NCBI GenBank assembly: GCA_949152475.1
Contig: OX424555.1
Coordinates: forward strand, 74,663,499-74,727,498
Direction: 5' to 3'
Origin: Terebella lapidaria
Taxonomy: Eukaryota; Annelida; Polychaeta; Terebellida; Terebellidae
Length of the DNA: 64,000 nucleotides
Positions 12,801-27,800 of the stretch are shown here, one piece after another. The position numbers were made by a program, and so were the translations under genes. How positions within the stretch are numbered: position 1 is the stretch's first letter; the number at the start of each line of letters is the position of its first letter. The notes beneath the pieces were generated by a model. It was not told the origin of the DNA. It was given only the letters and a program-made list of their open reading frames with translations, and made no database searches.

Positions 12801-15800
12801 CCAGAACCCAAGTAGTCAGCAGAGAAGAATCGACTCCGTTCCATGGAAAAGTCTCGAGAGTTGCTGGGTCCAACAACATGTATGCGACCATTTGCTGTTC
12901 ATCCGTTCAATCAATCAATTAACAACCTACCACCGCTCTGGATAAAGAAGGTTATGGCAGTCTAGGAACAAAGAACACCATAGCATCTTCTGTGAGCAAG
13001 CGAAAATATTCACCATTCTGAACCAGACACAAAAAGACATTGGGGAAGAAAGCATTGGTATCTTTGTTCGGAAGTACTGAAGATTGGGATATTGCAGCTT
13101 GAAATACCAGCGGTTTTGTGACAAAGTCGCAGAGAGCACTTCTGCATCAGAATTACAAATACTACATTTGTACTGCCTAGTGTTGCAGCATCACAGCCGA
13201 GTAAACGTAGTGTTAACTGCCAACCGAAGCGACCGAGGATGACATTCCATCAATGGAAATGTCTTCAATTAGAGACCAACCGTTAAGAATATTCATCAAA
13301 TCTAATGGACATCATCTTATATGACTGCAGGAAGACTGAAGTCAAAGAGGTGTACAGGAAAAATAGCCTGTGCTACACAGAGTTATGCAGATAATACCAT
13401 GGTATAAGCTTTACCAGCTCAGAAGTGTCGACTTGTCACTTGGTGATTACGATCACATATGACCTGAACTCTTTCAACTGGTTCATTGCATATGTTCATT
13501 CTCACTCATCGGGTATGAAACGATATTTTTATGTCTGTGGCAGCAAAACACGCACCATATCAATTTCTTCCTTTTGATTCAAACATAATGTTCCAAAAAA
13601 AACCTGTCCATTTTAATTACACTGCATTTTATTTGTTTTATTGTGGCTCATTATTGTGGATGATTTAGGCAGCCATGTTGGATTGATGTAATGAGTCATT
13701 TTATATATTTATTTCGAAGTTATTTCTGATGAACTAGCAGTGCTAAAAGTATGATTTTGATATTTTTAATCAGTGAGTTTTTAAATTTGGCCCGAAGAAA
13801 TAGGCACAGTTTGAAATAGGTCATTTTGTATAAATGCAAATGAGGTGTATAACATGGTTTTCACAAGATACTATTAAAGAGAGAGTGTTTCCAGGAAAAA
13901 AAAATCTGTTATAACTGTAATTTCAAGTAGAACATCACATCACCTGGATTATATCCATTTGTTCAGTTATGACTGCTGATTCCGAGTCCTAGTCTTAGTG
14001 TTTTTTGTTTTTTTGTTTTTTTTTGGGGGGAGGGGGGGTGTTGGCACCTTGCAGGTCACTGTATGCGAAACCGGATGGTCTAGTTGGCTTCCCCAGGTTA
14101 GAAAACATAGGTGTAGACACCTTATTTGTATTGATATGTTGAATATCACGGAAGTTATGGCCATTTCAACATTTTTACATGAACGATGGCGGCCATCTTG
14201 GATTTTTGGCCATATTTCTAAATTAGGGCAAAGTCTGGCTTGGTATTGTAGCTAAAATCAATATATATGTACTTAGCCTGAATTGTACCAATTTTGGTGC
14301 TTTTACCACCAAACCCACAATCCTTCTCATATTTGGCACATATCCGCTGCACTACCCCCCCCCCCCCCCCCCGCTTTAATCGGTACAAGAAAAACTTGTG
14401 CCCGTAATTTAAAAAAAAAACGTAGAAAAGCCTCATTCATCTCCAATAGATGTTAGCTTGTAGAAATGTGGTCATTGCTATGTACATGTAGTATCACTGC
14501 AAGATACGTAAGGTGTACCGGGTATATTCTTTAATTCACCAAATCGATTTCCAAATAACAATCCCGGGAAACCCCGAAAACTTCTTCCTGAAAGTGCACA
14601 TGGACATAAATCACTGCGCAGTTGAACTTTACTGGTGAAAAAATTGAGAAAAAATGTGTATATCACAAAGTAACACAAACCAATTTGAGGAAATTGTGGG
14701 GAAAGATTCCCCAGAATATAAATGAAAATCAATGCCATATGTGCTCTGAGAATGCTTCTAGAAGAGCTCGAAATGAAAAAAAATCCGGGGGGCGCCCCAA
14801 GAACGTTTTTGGCTCGATTCGCTCATACCCGTAAACTACAAAATATATAAATCTACGCCACTGATGAACGATATATATTAGCAATCGGCATTGGTGTAAC
14901 TTTCTTATTCGGAATTGAATGTAGGCCAAAGAATGCATAATCTAACTCTACATAATTACTCTATAGTTACAATATATTTGATTCATTGGGTGGAGACATT
15001 TCAAAAACATGAGACGAGTATGCAAAATTATGCACACAATTTTTCTAACGAAAAGTATGAGTTCACTGGTGTGGAGAAAAACATGTGTCGTAAGTTAGGA
15101 GACAAAGTTGAGCCATTAGCCTCCGTTTCGTGACTCCGATTTATTTCTATAAGGAAGTAAAGTGCTCGGGTGCTCGCATTTGATATATGCTGATAAATAA
15201 CCAGTAAGTAATGTCTCTCAGCTGTGGATGCTCCCGGCGAATTGGCGATATATAACTATATATAACTTCTTACAATCTATAACTTTTTTGCTAATCTATC
15301 TCGAGAGGCAATCAAGTTAACACCCATGAAAGTTATGTGTATCGTCCTTTTGAAATCAACTTCGACCGGACTTTTATCGTCCCATCCTAGTATGACTCAT
15401 TTTTAGTGTCATCGATTCACACAAATATTACAAGGAAGATACATGCGATATATCGAATGAACCGTGATTCACCACGGTATCGTCAGTAAAATTGGGTAAT
15501 AGAGCACAGGTAGGTCCTTCATGAGTTTTGTGCCATTTAGAAAATATTTGCGCTCTTGTCTGTATGTATATTCTCAGAAAGTAGGACATCAGTTTTCCTT
15601 CAAAAGGTAGACTCTATTACATATAATTTCATGATTCATTATTACACTAATTTGTCGTCCAGCCCCCATAAAACGCGACAGGATAATAGGACCAAAATGC
15701 TTGCACAACGAATAGGGTCATGTTTCGTTAATGATTGTTAATGAAATTCACTCTCATCTAAACTGACCCAAGGAGGGGTAGGTATGGGAGCGGAAATGAA

Positions 15801-18800
15801 CGCCTCCGATACGTTCTACATCATTAACCCTACCGTGTATCTAAAAGTTAAACATCATTTTTCTATAACTAATATTATGTCCGTACGTGGCTCAAAAGCT
15901 GGAAAAGTCATATATTGGTAACAATTATTCCATTTTCCGAATAAATATTATTTGGCGACAGGACGTCAGACCGGTATGTCACGTGGGAGGGCGTTGTGTG
16001 TTACGTCTCGAGTGCGTAATGTCATGGCCGGGTGATTTGTCGTGTGAATAAAGTAGGGGGAGGGGGGCTATTGTTGGCGAGAAAACCTATTCCCATAGCT
16101 CCTTCAGCGGACTCAGTTTTCTAGTTCTTCAAACATACACACATGTACTTCCTAAGTATGTTATTCTTTGTGACATAGACTACTGGGGATCTTTATAATT
16201 TGCTACCACGTGGAAAAAACATCGGTGTAAAAATCCGACAAAGTCAGAACGACATAGTCATGAAAGTACATGCCATCTAACACTATGGATTACATATAGT
16301 GTACCTCATAGACTGTAGGGCTATTCAGTCATTGTACCCTATTACTCTAGTGTACTTGACACATCTAAGGAATGTGCAATGGAACGTTTTTTTATACATT
16401 CTGTACATGTCAAGGTATGGAAGCTATCAATAGCTTTCAAGCTATCAAGTGTGTAAAAAGGAGTATATCCTACGTACGACTAATATCTCATATATTAATA
16501 AGTTTACATACGAGTTAAATAAGTCATACTTATGAGTTAATAAGTCGTAGATACGAGTTCCTAAGCTGTATACACGAGGTAAAGATGTCGTACTTATGAG
16601 ATGCTAAGTTGTATGTAATTAACTCGTATGCATGAGTTATCAGTTTAAATCTAATCAGTTCAATGCCAATCTCTAGATGAGGACGGAGACACATGACATT
16701 TGTGCTGAAGTTCAATACTCTTTGATCATCCCAAAACTTTATATAAGTGTCACATCGTGCGTGCTAAACAGCGAGTTTCGATTGAATTCTCTCCGCAGTG
16801 TTTCATCCTGACTATTTCACCAAAAACAACATGGGTAACTTTTGCCCATTTTTACAGAGATTATTTTGTTGGTATGATAACAAGACGTTGCTGAAAATCT
16901 GGTTATAATTTGGTTATACCCAGACCGACTGGTGTGCAAGATTTTGCCTCTGTACTGGGATCACCTCCAAACTTCATCACTACAATCATTAATATAATTC
17001 AATATCCATGGAGCTTGCAAGAAATTTACTCACTATGACAACAGTGATTGTACAACAGACATATTGTGTGGCACCAGAAAACCGACCATACCTACTCTGG
17101 TGGTTTTTACGCCGATCGGCGTATCGTCTTGTATGTTGTTGTTCTCTCTTAGTGTTTCCCATGTTGAGGGGTAAATGCCTCGTAGACAGAAAACAGTGTC
17201 AATTAGGACCAACTATTCTCATCGGAAGTATAGCCATATGCTCGCTTTTTGCTGGTGGTGACCTTGAATTTGACATCAAATAGACCTTCATTAAAAAAAA
17301 ACATATGAACGACTGACATTATCTCCATGATGTATTCTTGTCAATTCGATGGCTCATTCAATGTTTCCGTGTGATAAAGATCAAAGACAGTTTTCGACGT
17401 TGAAGAGAAATGCTAATTCGGAGCATATACGAACTTTTATTAAAATGCTGCCTCCCTGTTGGTATGTTCATCTTCACCTTCAATGACCTCAGGACAAGTC
17501 CAAGGTCCTATATGTTTCAAATTTTCTCTTTCTCTGTTTTCTCTACAATGTACATGTTTGGCGATGAAACATAACATTTCTCTGATAAATGAAATGTCCA
17601 ATGTCCTACATGTTTCAAATTTTATTTTTTTCTCTTTTCTCTACGTATCTCTGATGAAACATGTTTGGATCCTGAAAACGTTTTACTCTACACGGGGTAT
17701 ACCAATTAATGGTTTCAGGAACGTGCAAAACATGCTGAACACCAAAACACTCCCTTTGGGTTTTTTTCTTATTTTCCAGAATAAATGTACAAAGCATTAA
17801 TCAGTTTGACCAAAGGCTTTATTGGTGGCTATTACTGGTCACAAACGTGAAAATAACTTATTAGCTTGCATCACAGTTCGATAGTTGCAATCTGTATGGA
17901 TGCCATCATTGAATCATGTGCATAATTTCCCTCATTCTTAAAAAAACTCCAGCAAATGCGCTAAATGTATTACATACCCAATATCCATGAGAATAAGGAT
18001 TCCTATGGAAACCAATACTTCTCATGGACAAGGTTCACTCTGGAAGGTATTCATGTAGCAAAAAGACCTATGTGATAGCTTCAGGTCGTGTACTCCTGAG
18101 ATGGTGTCTGTTTTCACAAGCCAACACGGAATGATGCAAAGAAATGAAAACATACGCTTGACCATGTTGACGACTTTCGAAGCACCGAAGTTACGTTCGA
18201 AGTGAATGCTAACATTTGCCCCTCTAAATGTTTCTACAGAAACCATTGTGGAGCTGACGAGACGAGCATTGCTGTGCCAATCGAGTTCGGCGGCACCCAA
18301 TTCAGGGTGCGCGGACACACTCGATGGTACAACACGACCTGGTAACGAGTGGGTGGCTGCTGCTCCTGGAGCAACGAACAACCTCGGGGAATGGATGCTC
18401 CTCGAACTAGGTGGTTCGTACTGGGTGAATAGAATCCGCATGTTGGATCGATGCAGGGCAGCGGCACAGACGTCAGCCTGGGACATTGAATCAGGGAATG
18501 GTACTGTTGTACAGGTTGGTATTTTAAGAGGCAACTACCAACCTATAGCCAGCCATACAACAAGATTTTGATGACGCCAATAAAAAATGGGTTGCAGTAT
18601 TGCTACTTTATATTTTTTTCTTGAGTTTTTATGCACATGTACACGTATTGATTTCTAATGCTACATTTTTTCTTGTCTTGTCTTGCATTCATTTGATCCC
18701 GATGTGTTGTAGATGTCAAAGGACTGTCTGGGTACAAGTGACGATCTGGATTGCTCAGGGCCTGGTACTGGCTGGTATGAGCTGGTCCTCACAGAGCCCG

Positions 18801-21800
18801 TGTGTACCTCGACACTGAACTTCACCATATCAGAGATCTGCAACACTACCGACACCGCACAGGGAATAAGAGAGATCCAAGTATTTGGGTTTTCAGGGTA
18901 AATCTTCTGATAGATTTATCAATCAAATCTATGAAAGAAGATATCAACCATACGCATTCATCAAAATGATGCTTGCTTTAGGGAAATTATGCTTAATTAT
19001 GCTTAATAATGCTTGCATCGTATCGGGTGTTTATTACTCACTTGCCTTGTTCGGTTTAATATGTTACTAGTGGTGGTTCAGATACAACCTGTTGGGGAGA
19101 TGTTCCAATAGAGCTGGTGTCCCGTCAACCAGCCCTTCCAGGTAATATTAGTTAGCGTGCTGCAAAATTTTATAACAACTGCTCACCAACTGTATTGTAT
19201 GCACGACCATTTAAACACGTGCAGGAATATTGATATCTGCGCGGAAGACGGAGCTCCGTTGGATAGATATCACAAAGCCTGACGATCGCGGGACTTGGAT
19301 CCCTGTCCAAGGATTATTGAACGTTGTTGCTGTCAGTTACGACCCACGAGATCAGCTCGTATACTGGTCTGATGTAAATCAAGGAACCATCAGCAGGGCG
19401 AAATTGGATGGATCGGGTATGTCGTGAATCTTTCGAAACCATTCAAAATTCACAATGGTTTATTGTGTTGAAGAAGTACGCCACGTGTCAAGATAATCGA
19501 TGAATTGTGTGACTATATATTCATGTGTAGAAAATGTATCAGGGAAATCATTCCTGAAAACAAATTTTTAAGAAAGTAATTCTTCACTCCATATGGTATT
19601 ATCTGTCGGTATATCTTTTGGACATATTCAAAGATTTCGTCTCAGATTAACAACTCAGTAGCCTTTTGGCTTGTGATTAGGTATATATGTACATGTCATA
19701 CATCTATTCCATGGGGTTTGTTTCAAATTTCAAAATTATTTTTCATAGGTTGTTGGGCAGTTTTATACTAATTCCATCAGGTGTACAGTAGAAACAACTA
19801 CATTCAACACACTGTCTGCCCCTAATGGCGCCAGTGTGTCTTTGGATAAACTATTTGGTCGGGCTTTGTCTCTATTCCAGAATATTGTATTTTACATTTG
19901 TTATTGATATCATCAAAATCTAGTGGTATTGGTGGTAATAGATTGATACTTACATTAACATAATAGGAGCACTGTCAGTTTTCCAATTATTTTCGTTAAT
20001 AAACTTGAACCCGATTTGATCACATATTTACGGAGCCTCTGAGAGGACATGGAAGAAATATTTTTAGCACATTGTTATTGCGTTCCCTCGCAATATTATC
20101 GCGTTCCCTCGCAATAATATTGCGTTCCCTCGCAATATTATCGCGTTCCCTCGCATTCCGGATCGCGTTCCCTCGCGATCTTATTGCGTTCCCTCGCAAT
20201 CCGGATCGCGTTCCCTCGCAATCCAGATCGCGTTCCCTCGCGATATTATCGCGTTCCCTCGCGATCTTATTGCGTTCCCTCGCATTCTGGATCGCGTTCC
20301 CTCGCATTGTGCTGACGCCAATGACTTCTGAGAAGGTTATTCTACAAGATCGCGAGGGAACGCGATCCGGAATGCGAGGGAACGCGATATTATCGCGAGG
20401 GAACGCGATAATATCGCGAGGGAACGCGATAATATCGCGAGGGAACGCGATCTGGATTGCGAGGGAACGCAATAAGATCGCGAGGGAATGCGATCCGGAT
20501 TGCGAGGGAACGCAATAAGATCGCGAGGGAACGCGATCCGGATTGCGAGGGAACGCGATAATATTGCGAGGGAACGCAATATTATTGCGAGGGAACGCAA
20601 TAACCGTATGTCAAAAAAATATTTCTTCCATGTCCTTTCAGCGGTCCGTACATATTTCTATGGGAGTGGAAGTTTAATTCGAAATCCCAAATTTGTACAC
20701 TAGCTGGAGTACTAGACTAAGTGAGATGAAACACGAATGAACAGCCAATCAATCAAGTTCCAAGACTCTGTGGACGACTTTCAAATGTTATGTGTATAAT
20801 GTGGTCAAAATGATGCAATGAGTGATGCAATGAGAATCAAAATGAAAGTCATTAGCAACATCCGAAGTATCTTACGCTACAGTTTAACATACTCTTTTCC
20901 AGTGCGGATGACAAAATATTCATAATTTTGGGACTGTTATGTTGTGTATATCGTTCGTTCCATTACCAATGATCACTTTTTTATCAAGCATCCGTCATAT
21001 CAATGTAACCAATCGAATTTACTTACAATATTACACTATACTCTTCTCAGAGCAAGAAATCATAACAAGCGATGTCGGAATTGTGGATGGTTTGGTGATA
21101 GATATCAACAACAGAAGAATGTACTGGACAGACACCGGCAACAACACTATAGAGACCTCAATGCTGAATGGCTCAGAACGGACTGTATTGGTGTCCTCGG
21201 GATTAGACAAACCGCGGGCCATAATTTTGCATGAAGATCAAGGGTAATTGATTCAAGCAATTGTTTTCGAAAACAGACAATATTTTTTGAAAACTATATT
21301 TCATATTAAACATGTGAAATTGACTGAATGAGACGTACTCGCATCAAATGTTATGGCTACAACCAGTCGTTTGGGGGGAATTTTGCTCATTTGAGCAGGT
21401 GATTCATGCGTCAACACAGGAACTGTATCCATCTCACGCAGATGTAAACAAAGCATAAAAGTGCACACCATCGTATATCACTGATTATTTTCTCATAACT
21501 ACACGATATATGCAGATACAAACTGGAAAATATACTCGATTTGGACTTTTAAGGGCAATTTGGGCATTTGTTTGCATTCGAGCTTGATGGATACATCTCG
21601 TTTGTTTATATACAAACCTGGCATAAAATGTGTGTTACAACGGATGGAAAAACGACTCGGACGGGCTGCAATCGTCAAGATCAATGTGCACATGTTTTAG
21701 TATGTCGTATAAGATGATTCGCACTGAAATTTATACGTATGAAAATGTGTGCATGGATTTTTTTCCAGTCTCATGCTGTGGACAGATTGGGGCGCGGTGC

Positions 21801-24800
21801 CAAAGATAGAACTCGCCAGCGTCAATGGCTCACAAAGGAAGGCGTTGTTCAACACGGACTTGTTGTGGCCTAATGGCCTCGCGCTGGACAAGCAATCGGA
21901 GGTTCTGTACTGGGCTGATGCCGATCTTCATGTTGTGGAGAAGGCAAATCTAGACGGGACCGGACGTACAACTATCGTCAATAATGTTCCTCATATCTTT
22001 GATTTAGCATTTTACGGTCAGTATATTTTTGGACGAATTTTTGTACTTTGTCAAAGTACCTATTCAAAATCCTTTTAGACATAATTATTTTGCTTGACAC
22101 TGTGTCAGCTGACTCCACTATACCAATACTGTCCTGTCCTGACTTTCTATTATGATTGTCCGACAAATATCATGTTCTCTATTCAGGTCCGGGTTGGATA
22201 TGTAAATATACCTATCCAAGATATTGGCCCTCAGTGTAAATCGAGTCAAGTTCCCTGATAGACATGTCATATATGCTGATACATTATGATAAATAGACAG
22301 AACCTGATAGGAGTGTTCAAATATGACCAATATAATTACGAGCTTTAAACCAATATATTTAGGAGTTCTGACTTCAAGGTATGATTGATACCTTAAACTC
22401 AACAAATCAAGGTCAGTTGAAAGACATAATTATTCCTTGATCATCAAGATACCTGAAACATATTGTTTGGCACAATAGCTGCCAGGACTTGCTGTTTCAT
22501 GTGACATTGCATGAGACCTAATAAATATGTCGACGATATGATTACATAAAACGCAGAATTCATTGTCTCACCTGATGGGGATACACGTGTCGTAAAGATT
22601 GTGTTGCCCTACGAAAACGGCAACTTATTTTTATGAATTCAGTTTACTTGTATATTCAAGCTTTCGAAGAAAAATAACACAAATTTGTTACTGAACGAGG
22701 ACGTACCGGTCATCAATTGGTTCGGGTAAAACCTACCGGTCATCAATTGGTTCGGGTAACCCGAAAACTTACCCAGTCTGCCCGTTTCTAATAAGTAACT
22801 GCGTCGATGCTTCGACGAATTGCTCAGGCACATGTGTGTTCCATGTCCACTGAAATGAGTGGTTCATGAGTGTCTATGGTATTAAAAACATCTACAAATC
22901 TACATATATTTGGCGTGCGTCAATTCGGCACCAGATGACATTGGACTCACAGTTATGAGAAATACATGTAGTGAAAGTAGCCACTAGTAAAGTAATATGG
23001 TATGAATATCTCTGATCACCAATTCTCAAAAAATTGCAGATGGATTTCTGTACTGGTCGGACTGGTCGGAGGAAACAATTAGTTGGCGTGACCAGGAGGT
23101 CATGCGTCTAGACACTCTGAACACAGCTGATGATCATCGGATCCTGTCTTATGACTCTGTTTTCAATGGAATTCATGTGACGACCACCCGTGAAAATCGA
23201 AGTAAAAAAAATGTGTTTGGATGATAGCGTCCACTTGCATTCTTATTAAATATACTATATTCAATACATATTGATAATGTGCATCAGACATAAATTGTAC
23301 ATGTATATGAAACTCCAATTTGCAGGTATAGTAATTTATATAATACAACATATAAAAAATATAGAAAAGGGAGATACATGAGATTTAAGAGATACACTCA
23401 TAACGACAGTATGGATACTAGCGCTACGTAATAATAACTAGACGTCAAGGCCTAAATGCCTTGGAGGCATTTCAGAGTGAAGCATGAAAAAAAAAAAATG
23501 CTGACTCAGCAAAAACATGTCAAGCTCCCAATGAGACCTATAAGACATTTGTGCAATTACATGTATGTGAAGGACAAGCTTGATACCCCTGAGACTATCT
23601 GTCTAATGTCTGTTTTGGTCGGTCTAAGTCGCCCCGTTTCCGAGGAATCGATGAAAATGAAAAATGCTGATTCGGCGAAAAAATTTTAGGTCAAGGTCAA
23701 GCTCATCCCTAATACCCCTCAGATATGTTTGTCTAGGGCCACGAGTCCGAAATTAACGCCTATTTCGCTCTACGACGCACCGTTTCTGAGATATCAATGA
23801 AAACGAAAAATGCCGACTCAGCGAAAAAAATTAAAGTCAAAGTTCATCTCTAGTACCCCTTCGAAATGTTTGTCTAGGGCCACGACTCCGAAAATAATGT
23901 CCGTTTTGCTCTGCGATGCACCGTTTCTGAGATATCGATGAAAACGAAAAATGCCGACTCAGCGAAAAAAATTAAAGGTTAAGGTCAAAGGTCATCCCTA
24001 ATACCTTAAGACATGTTTGTCTAGGGCCACGAGTCCGAAAATATCGTCCGTTTGCTCTACGATTCACCGTTTCCAAGTTATAGACGAAAGCGAAAAATGC
24101 CAACTCAGCGAAAAAAATTAAGGTCAAGGTCAAAGGTCATCCCTAGTACCCTAAAGACACGTTTTTCTAGGGCAACGAGTCCGAAAATAACATCTGTTTC
24201 GTTCTACGACGCACCGTTTCCGAGATATCGACGAAAGCAAAAAATGCCGACTCAGCGAAAAAAATTAAGGTCAAAGGTCATCCCTAATACCCTTAAGACA
24301 GAGCGACGAGTCCGAAAATAACGTCCGTTTCGCTCTACGATGCACCATTTCCGAGATATGCATGAGAGCCTAAAGGATGACTCAGCTAAAATTATTTCGA
24401 GCCCTAGGTCAAAAGATCGTTTGACGGATCGGCCTCAGAGTCAATAGGCTTTCTCCCTGGTGAGATATGAACCTCCATGCAAAGTTTCACAATCATTGCC
24501 ATAATACTTTTTTAGTTATCGTGCGGAAACCAAAAAAAATGATTTCATTCTCACGGACCCCGGAGCCGGCTCAAAAGCAATAGACTTCTTCTACACAACA
24601 TTTCTGACCAGCGGTGAAAATTTGGCGAAGATACATCGAGGCAAACTGAAGTTATCGTGCGGAAACCAAAAAGTGAAAAAAAAGAAGAAGAAAAAAGAAG
24701 AACAATTTTTTTTTGACAAAACCATGATAAAGGCATTTCTGCTGAAATGCCTTAATAATGTGTATTGCCTGATGGCCCTAAGACAGGAGACATTCTCCGT

Positions 24801-27800
24801 CGTGCATGTCCGTCGTAATGTCCTGTCGCCATGGAAACTTTATATATCAAATGCGACTTTATGTGCTCCACTTGAAACATGTATACTAGGCCAAACTTTA
24901 GGGACTACATTGTTGAGCATCAACGTATGTTGATAACTGACCTATGAAAACATTTCATATCTTCGTTCTGTAATACAACAGTTTGTAAGTACAACATGGT
25001 TAGTATTATTCGTTATTTTTTCAACAAAATCACGCGATTCAATTGTTTTTCCTCCCCACACGCCCGGACACGAAAACAAACATAATTAATAATATATGTG
25101 TAATCCGTGCAGAATATTCATGCTTCACAAAATTCACAATCACTTTCATACATGTACTTATCTGACCCAATGATCACTCCAGCATGAACTGAGAAGTAAA
25201 ACTGAGAACATTCCTCTGTTTAATGTAATATAATATAATGAAATAAATATAACAAATTTCCATCTCGGAATACAATAGTTTAAACTTACAGACCTCATGT
25301 ACGTGGCTGGGAGAAGCGAAATACGACTGCTTGATCTAGACGTGGAGGGTGACCTGGGTAAAACCATGGATGTAACAGGTCTCGAAGCGGTGCAGGCTCT
25401 GGACTATGACCCTTTGGAAGATTACATCTACTGGTCTGATATAGTTTCTGGCGAAATAAATAAGGCCTTTGGAAATGGCACAGGTGAGGGACGCTGTTTC
25501 GCAAATCAATTACCATCAATTACCTTGAGTGTTATTCATGTACATTGGTATCCTCGCAACTTTATGTTATCTGCATTAGTATTTTTAATGGTATTCATAA
25601 CATTTGAGCACTGAAATGCTAATATAATGATTTGACTTCGTATAATTAACGATTGACTATGTTACCATACTCGGCCCATGTAGCGCAGCTTACTATTTTT
25701 TCTAAATTCAATGAAGATTAAGAAAGTGCCAGACGGATTAAATATGGTATATATTCAGTGGGTGAGTAGTATTAACAGAGTAAGGTGCGCTACTTGGGCC
25801 CAATACTCCAGCTGCTGTGATAATCATGAGCTAAACCTACAATAATCCCCAGCTCACATTACAGAAAGACCCCATTATGCCGGTATGACTCAAGTATCAT
25901 ACCTTACGCCTAAATATTACTCACCCACTAAATGAATGCCATTTAAGATGGTGAAACCCTGCCGATTGTTGGCAGTAAATTTCACGACTTTAGTACCGCA
26001 TACAAAATCTGAGCATTTGTCATAAAACTTCTGGTAGTCCGAAGTGACTTTTTGCAGTTGGAGTGAATAGAGGAGTCATTTTCTTGTTTTATAAAAATAC
26101 AATCTTCGACCTGAAACGTCTGGATCATTCCGGATCATAACGATAAAGTTGGTACATCCGTTCTCAATATGAACCACGTAATCTTTAGAATACATCGACT
26201 TTTTACATAGTGGAGCAGTCAGTGTCTATGAGCCGAGAATTACTTTTTGAATATACCGCCTACATTTGTCACAAAATGCCCGACTGTCTTTGACACATTT
26301 ACGAGGTGCGCCATTTTCAAAATATCACGTGGATTTGGACAACACACAGACTTGAAATATCATCTATTATTTTGATGATTTTCAAAGAATAGCTGACTTA
26401 CTTGGGATTGGTACATCGTAGACTCCATGACGAGCTATCCAAAGCCATGTGACAATGCGTTTTCCCCCGTAAAATAGAGTCTGAACATCGGCTACTTTCA
26501 ACGTCAGGTGCCTCGAAATCGTGTCTACATATTTCCCAGGTCAAAGTTTAATGTATCCTTACGCGAGACTTATCTTTGGTCATGTCGATTCTGGTAATCT
26601 GTATAATCCATTGATCACACCAAATAATCCACTTTCTGAATACTGAACGGGACTACGGCAGAAAATGTTCGCAGTACGACACATTACATGTGTTTTGTGA
26701 TATCAATTGATAGCGGTCATCCTCGGAATATTTCCTTCGGTTGTGAAGACCATATTTTGCGACTATGAGATTCGGTAGCTTCGTCCCCAAATGTTTTCCC
26801 GCGGGGCACCAACAGTCCCATGTGTTATGCATGTATATCGGCATATGACGGAGGTAATCCCAGAAATATGTACATAATCGAAGACATATTAGTTCATAGA
26901 CAAAGAATTGTTGTAGATCGGGGAATGACAAACACTGAAAACCATGTTTCCAGACGATAACTGACATATCGCTCACCACGTGAGTTTGTATTCGCTCCGG
27001 TGAGAAAGCCGTTGAAATCCGTGCACAGGGTTTTGAGTTCAATGTGAAGAGCAATACTCACTAGCTGCTCAAGTCCAGTCTCATTCAGTGATCGCATGGA
27101 ACCACACGGAAAATCGTCGAGCACATGTCCTGGGGCGGATTATTAACCCTCTATCAACCCTTCTTGCACATTGGGAGTTCATTTTCACAAATAGGTAATA
27201 TATTACTATATTTGTTCAGGTACGTACACGTAATTTAAGGATTCTGTAATTGGAGCCCCGTCTCTATCAACACTGATCAAGTATCTATGAGTACCTATTC
27301 CATAAGTTCGTGGTTGAATACATCTCGATAACAAAATGAAACTGTATGTAGATGTATATCTATATATGTATGTCGAGAAATTTAAATCAGGTGCCCTGAT
27401 TGGCACAAGTATATGAGGTAATTATCAATAAGCAGCTATATGAGTTATTCATATCACTAACATAATTATATATATTTCTCTAAATCAAAAAGTTTACTTG
27501 ATTGTAATATTCCAGTGATCAATTCAAGGCAATGTGATTGGTATCAGCAACAGAATAGAGTGCCATCTGACAAATCCATCATCTCATATTTTTCTGACTC
27601 CAGATGACTCCAGATGTTGCTGACAACTCCACACCACTTTCCTGACAGCTCAGCCAGAAGACAACACAACCAGAAGCTCCATAAATCCTGGTTCAAGTCT
27701 CAATCAGAAGACAGGCAATAGCAGCTCCAAACCACTTGACTGATCCCCCAATGACAGGCACCCAGGAGCAATCATTCAGTTGGCCAACAATATGGATGTC

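Larger units (their letters stand above)
9916..14410. mobile_element. Foldback element 2 with long inverted arms carrying coding relics
   Basis: The left arm starts near 9916 (TGGGCGTAAATCCGGGGG) and its inverted match ends near 14410. Strong blocks include GGTGCTTTTACCACC versus GGTGGTAAAAGCACC, AATATGGCCAAAAATCC versus GGATTTTTGGCCATAT, and CTGGGGAAGCCAATTAA versus TAGTTGGCTTCCCCAG. Homology continues inward to about 11500 and 12930 as decayed copies of one coding sequence. The centre (11650-12241) is a tandem duplication. A run of 18-20 C lies at 14356-14374. No intact transposase was recognised. Confidence 0.7.

Noticed and set aside
17008-17800. + strand frames just upstream of exon 2 as alternative first exons
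   Set aside because: No signal peptide with a correct-phase donor and no recognisable domain; exon 1 at 762 fits better.
20091-20602. Regular repeats with short spacers, CRISPR-like in appearance
   Set aside because: Spacers are only 9-10 bp and drawn from a small recurring set, the halves are opposed, and the context is an animal intron with no cas genes.
20072-20703. Open frames of up to 150 codons on both strands
   Set aside because: They are produced by the ~21-bp period of GCGTTCCCTCGC arrays and read as monotonous RSLAI / ARERD repeats; no protein is expected.
23456-24321. + strand open frames in the AGGTCA element
   Set aside because: They follow the ~145-bp tandem unit and repeat the same peptide (YDAPFPRYRRK); the - strand frames in copy B do the same.
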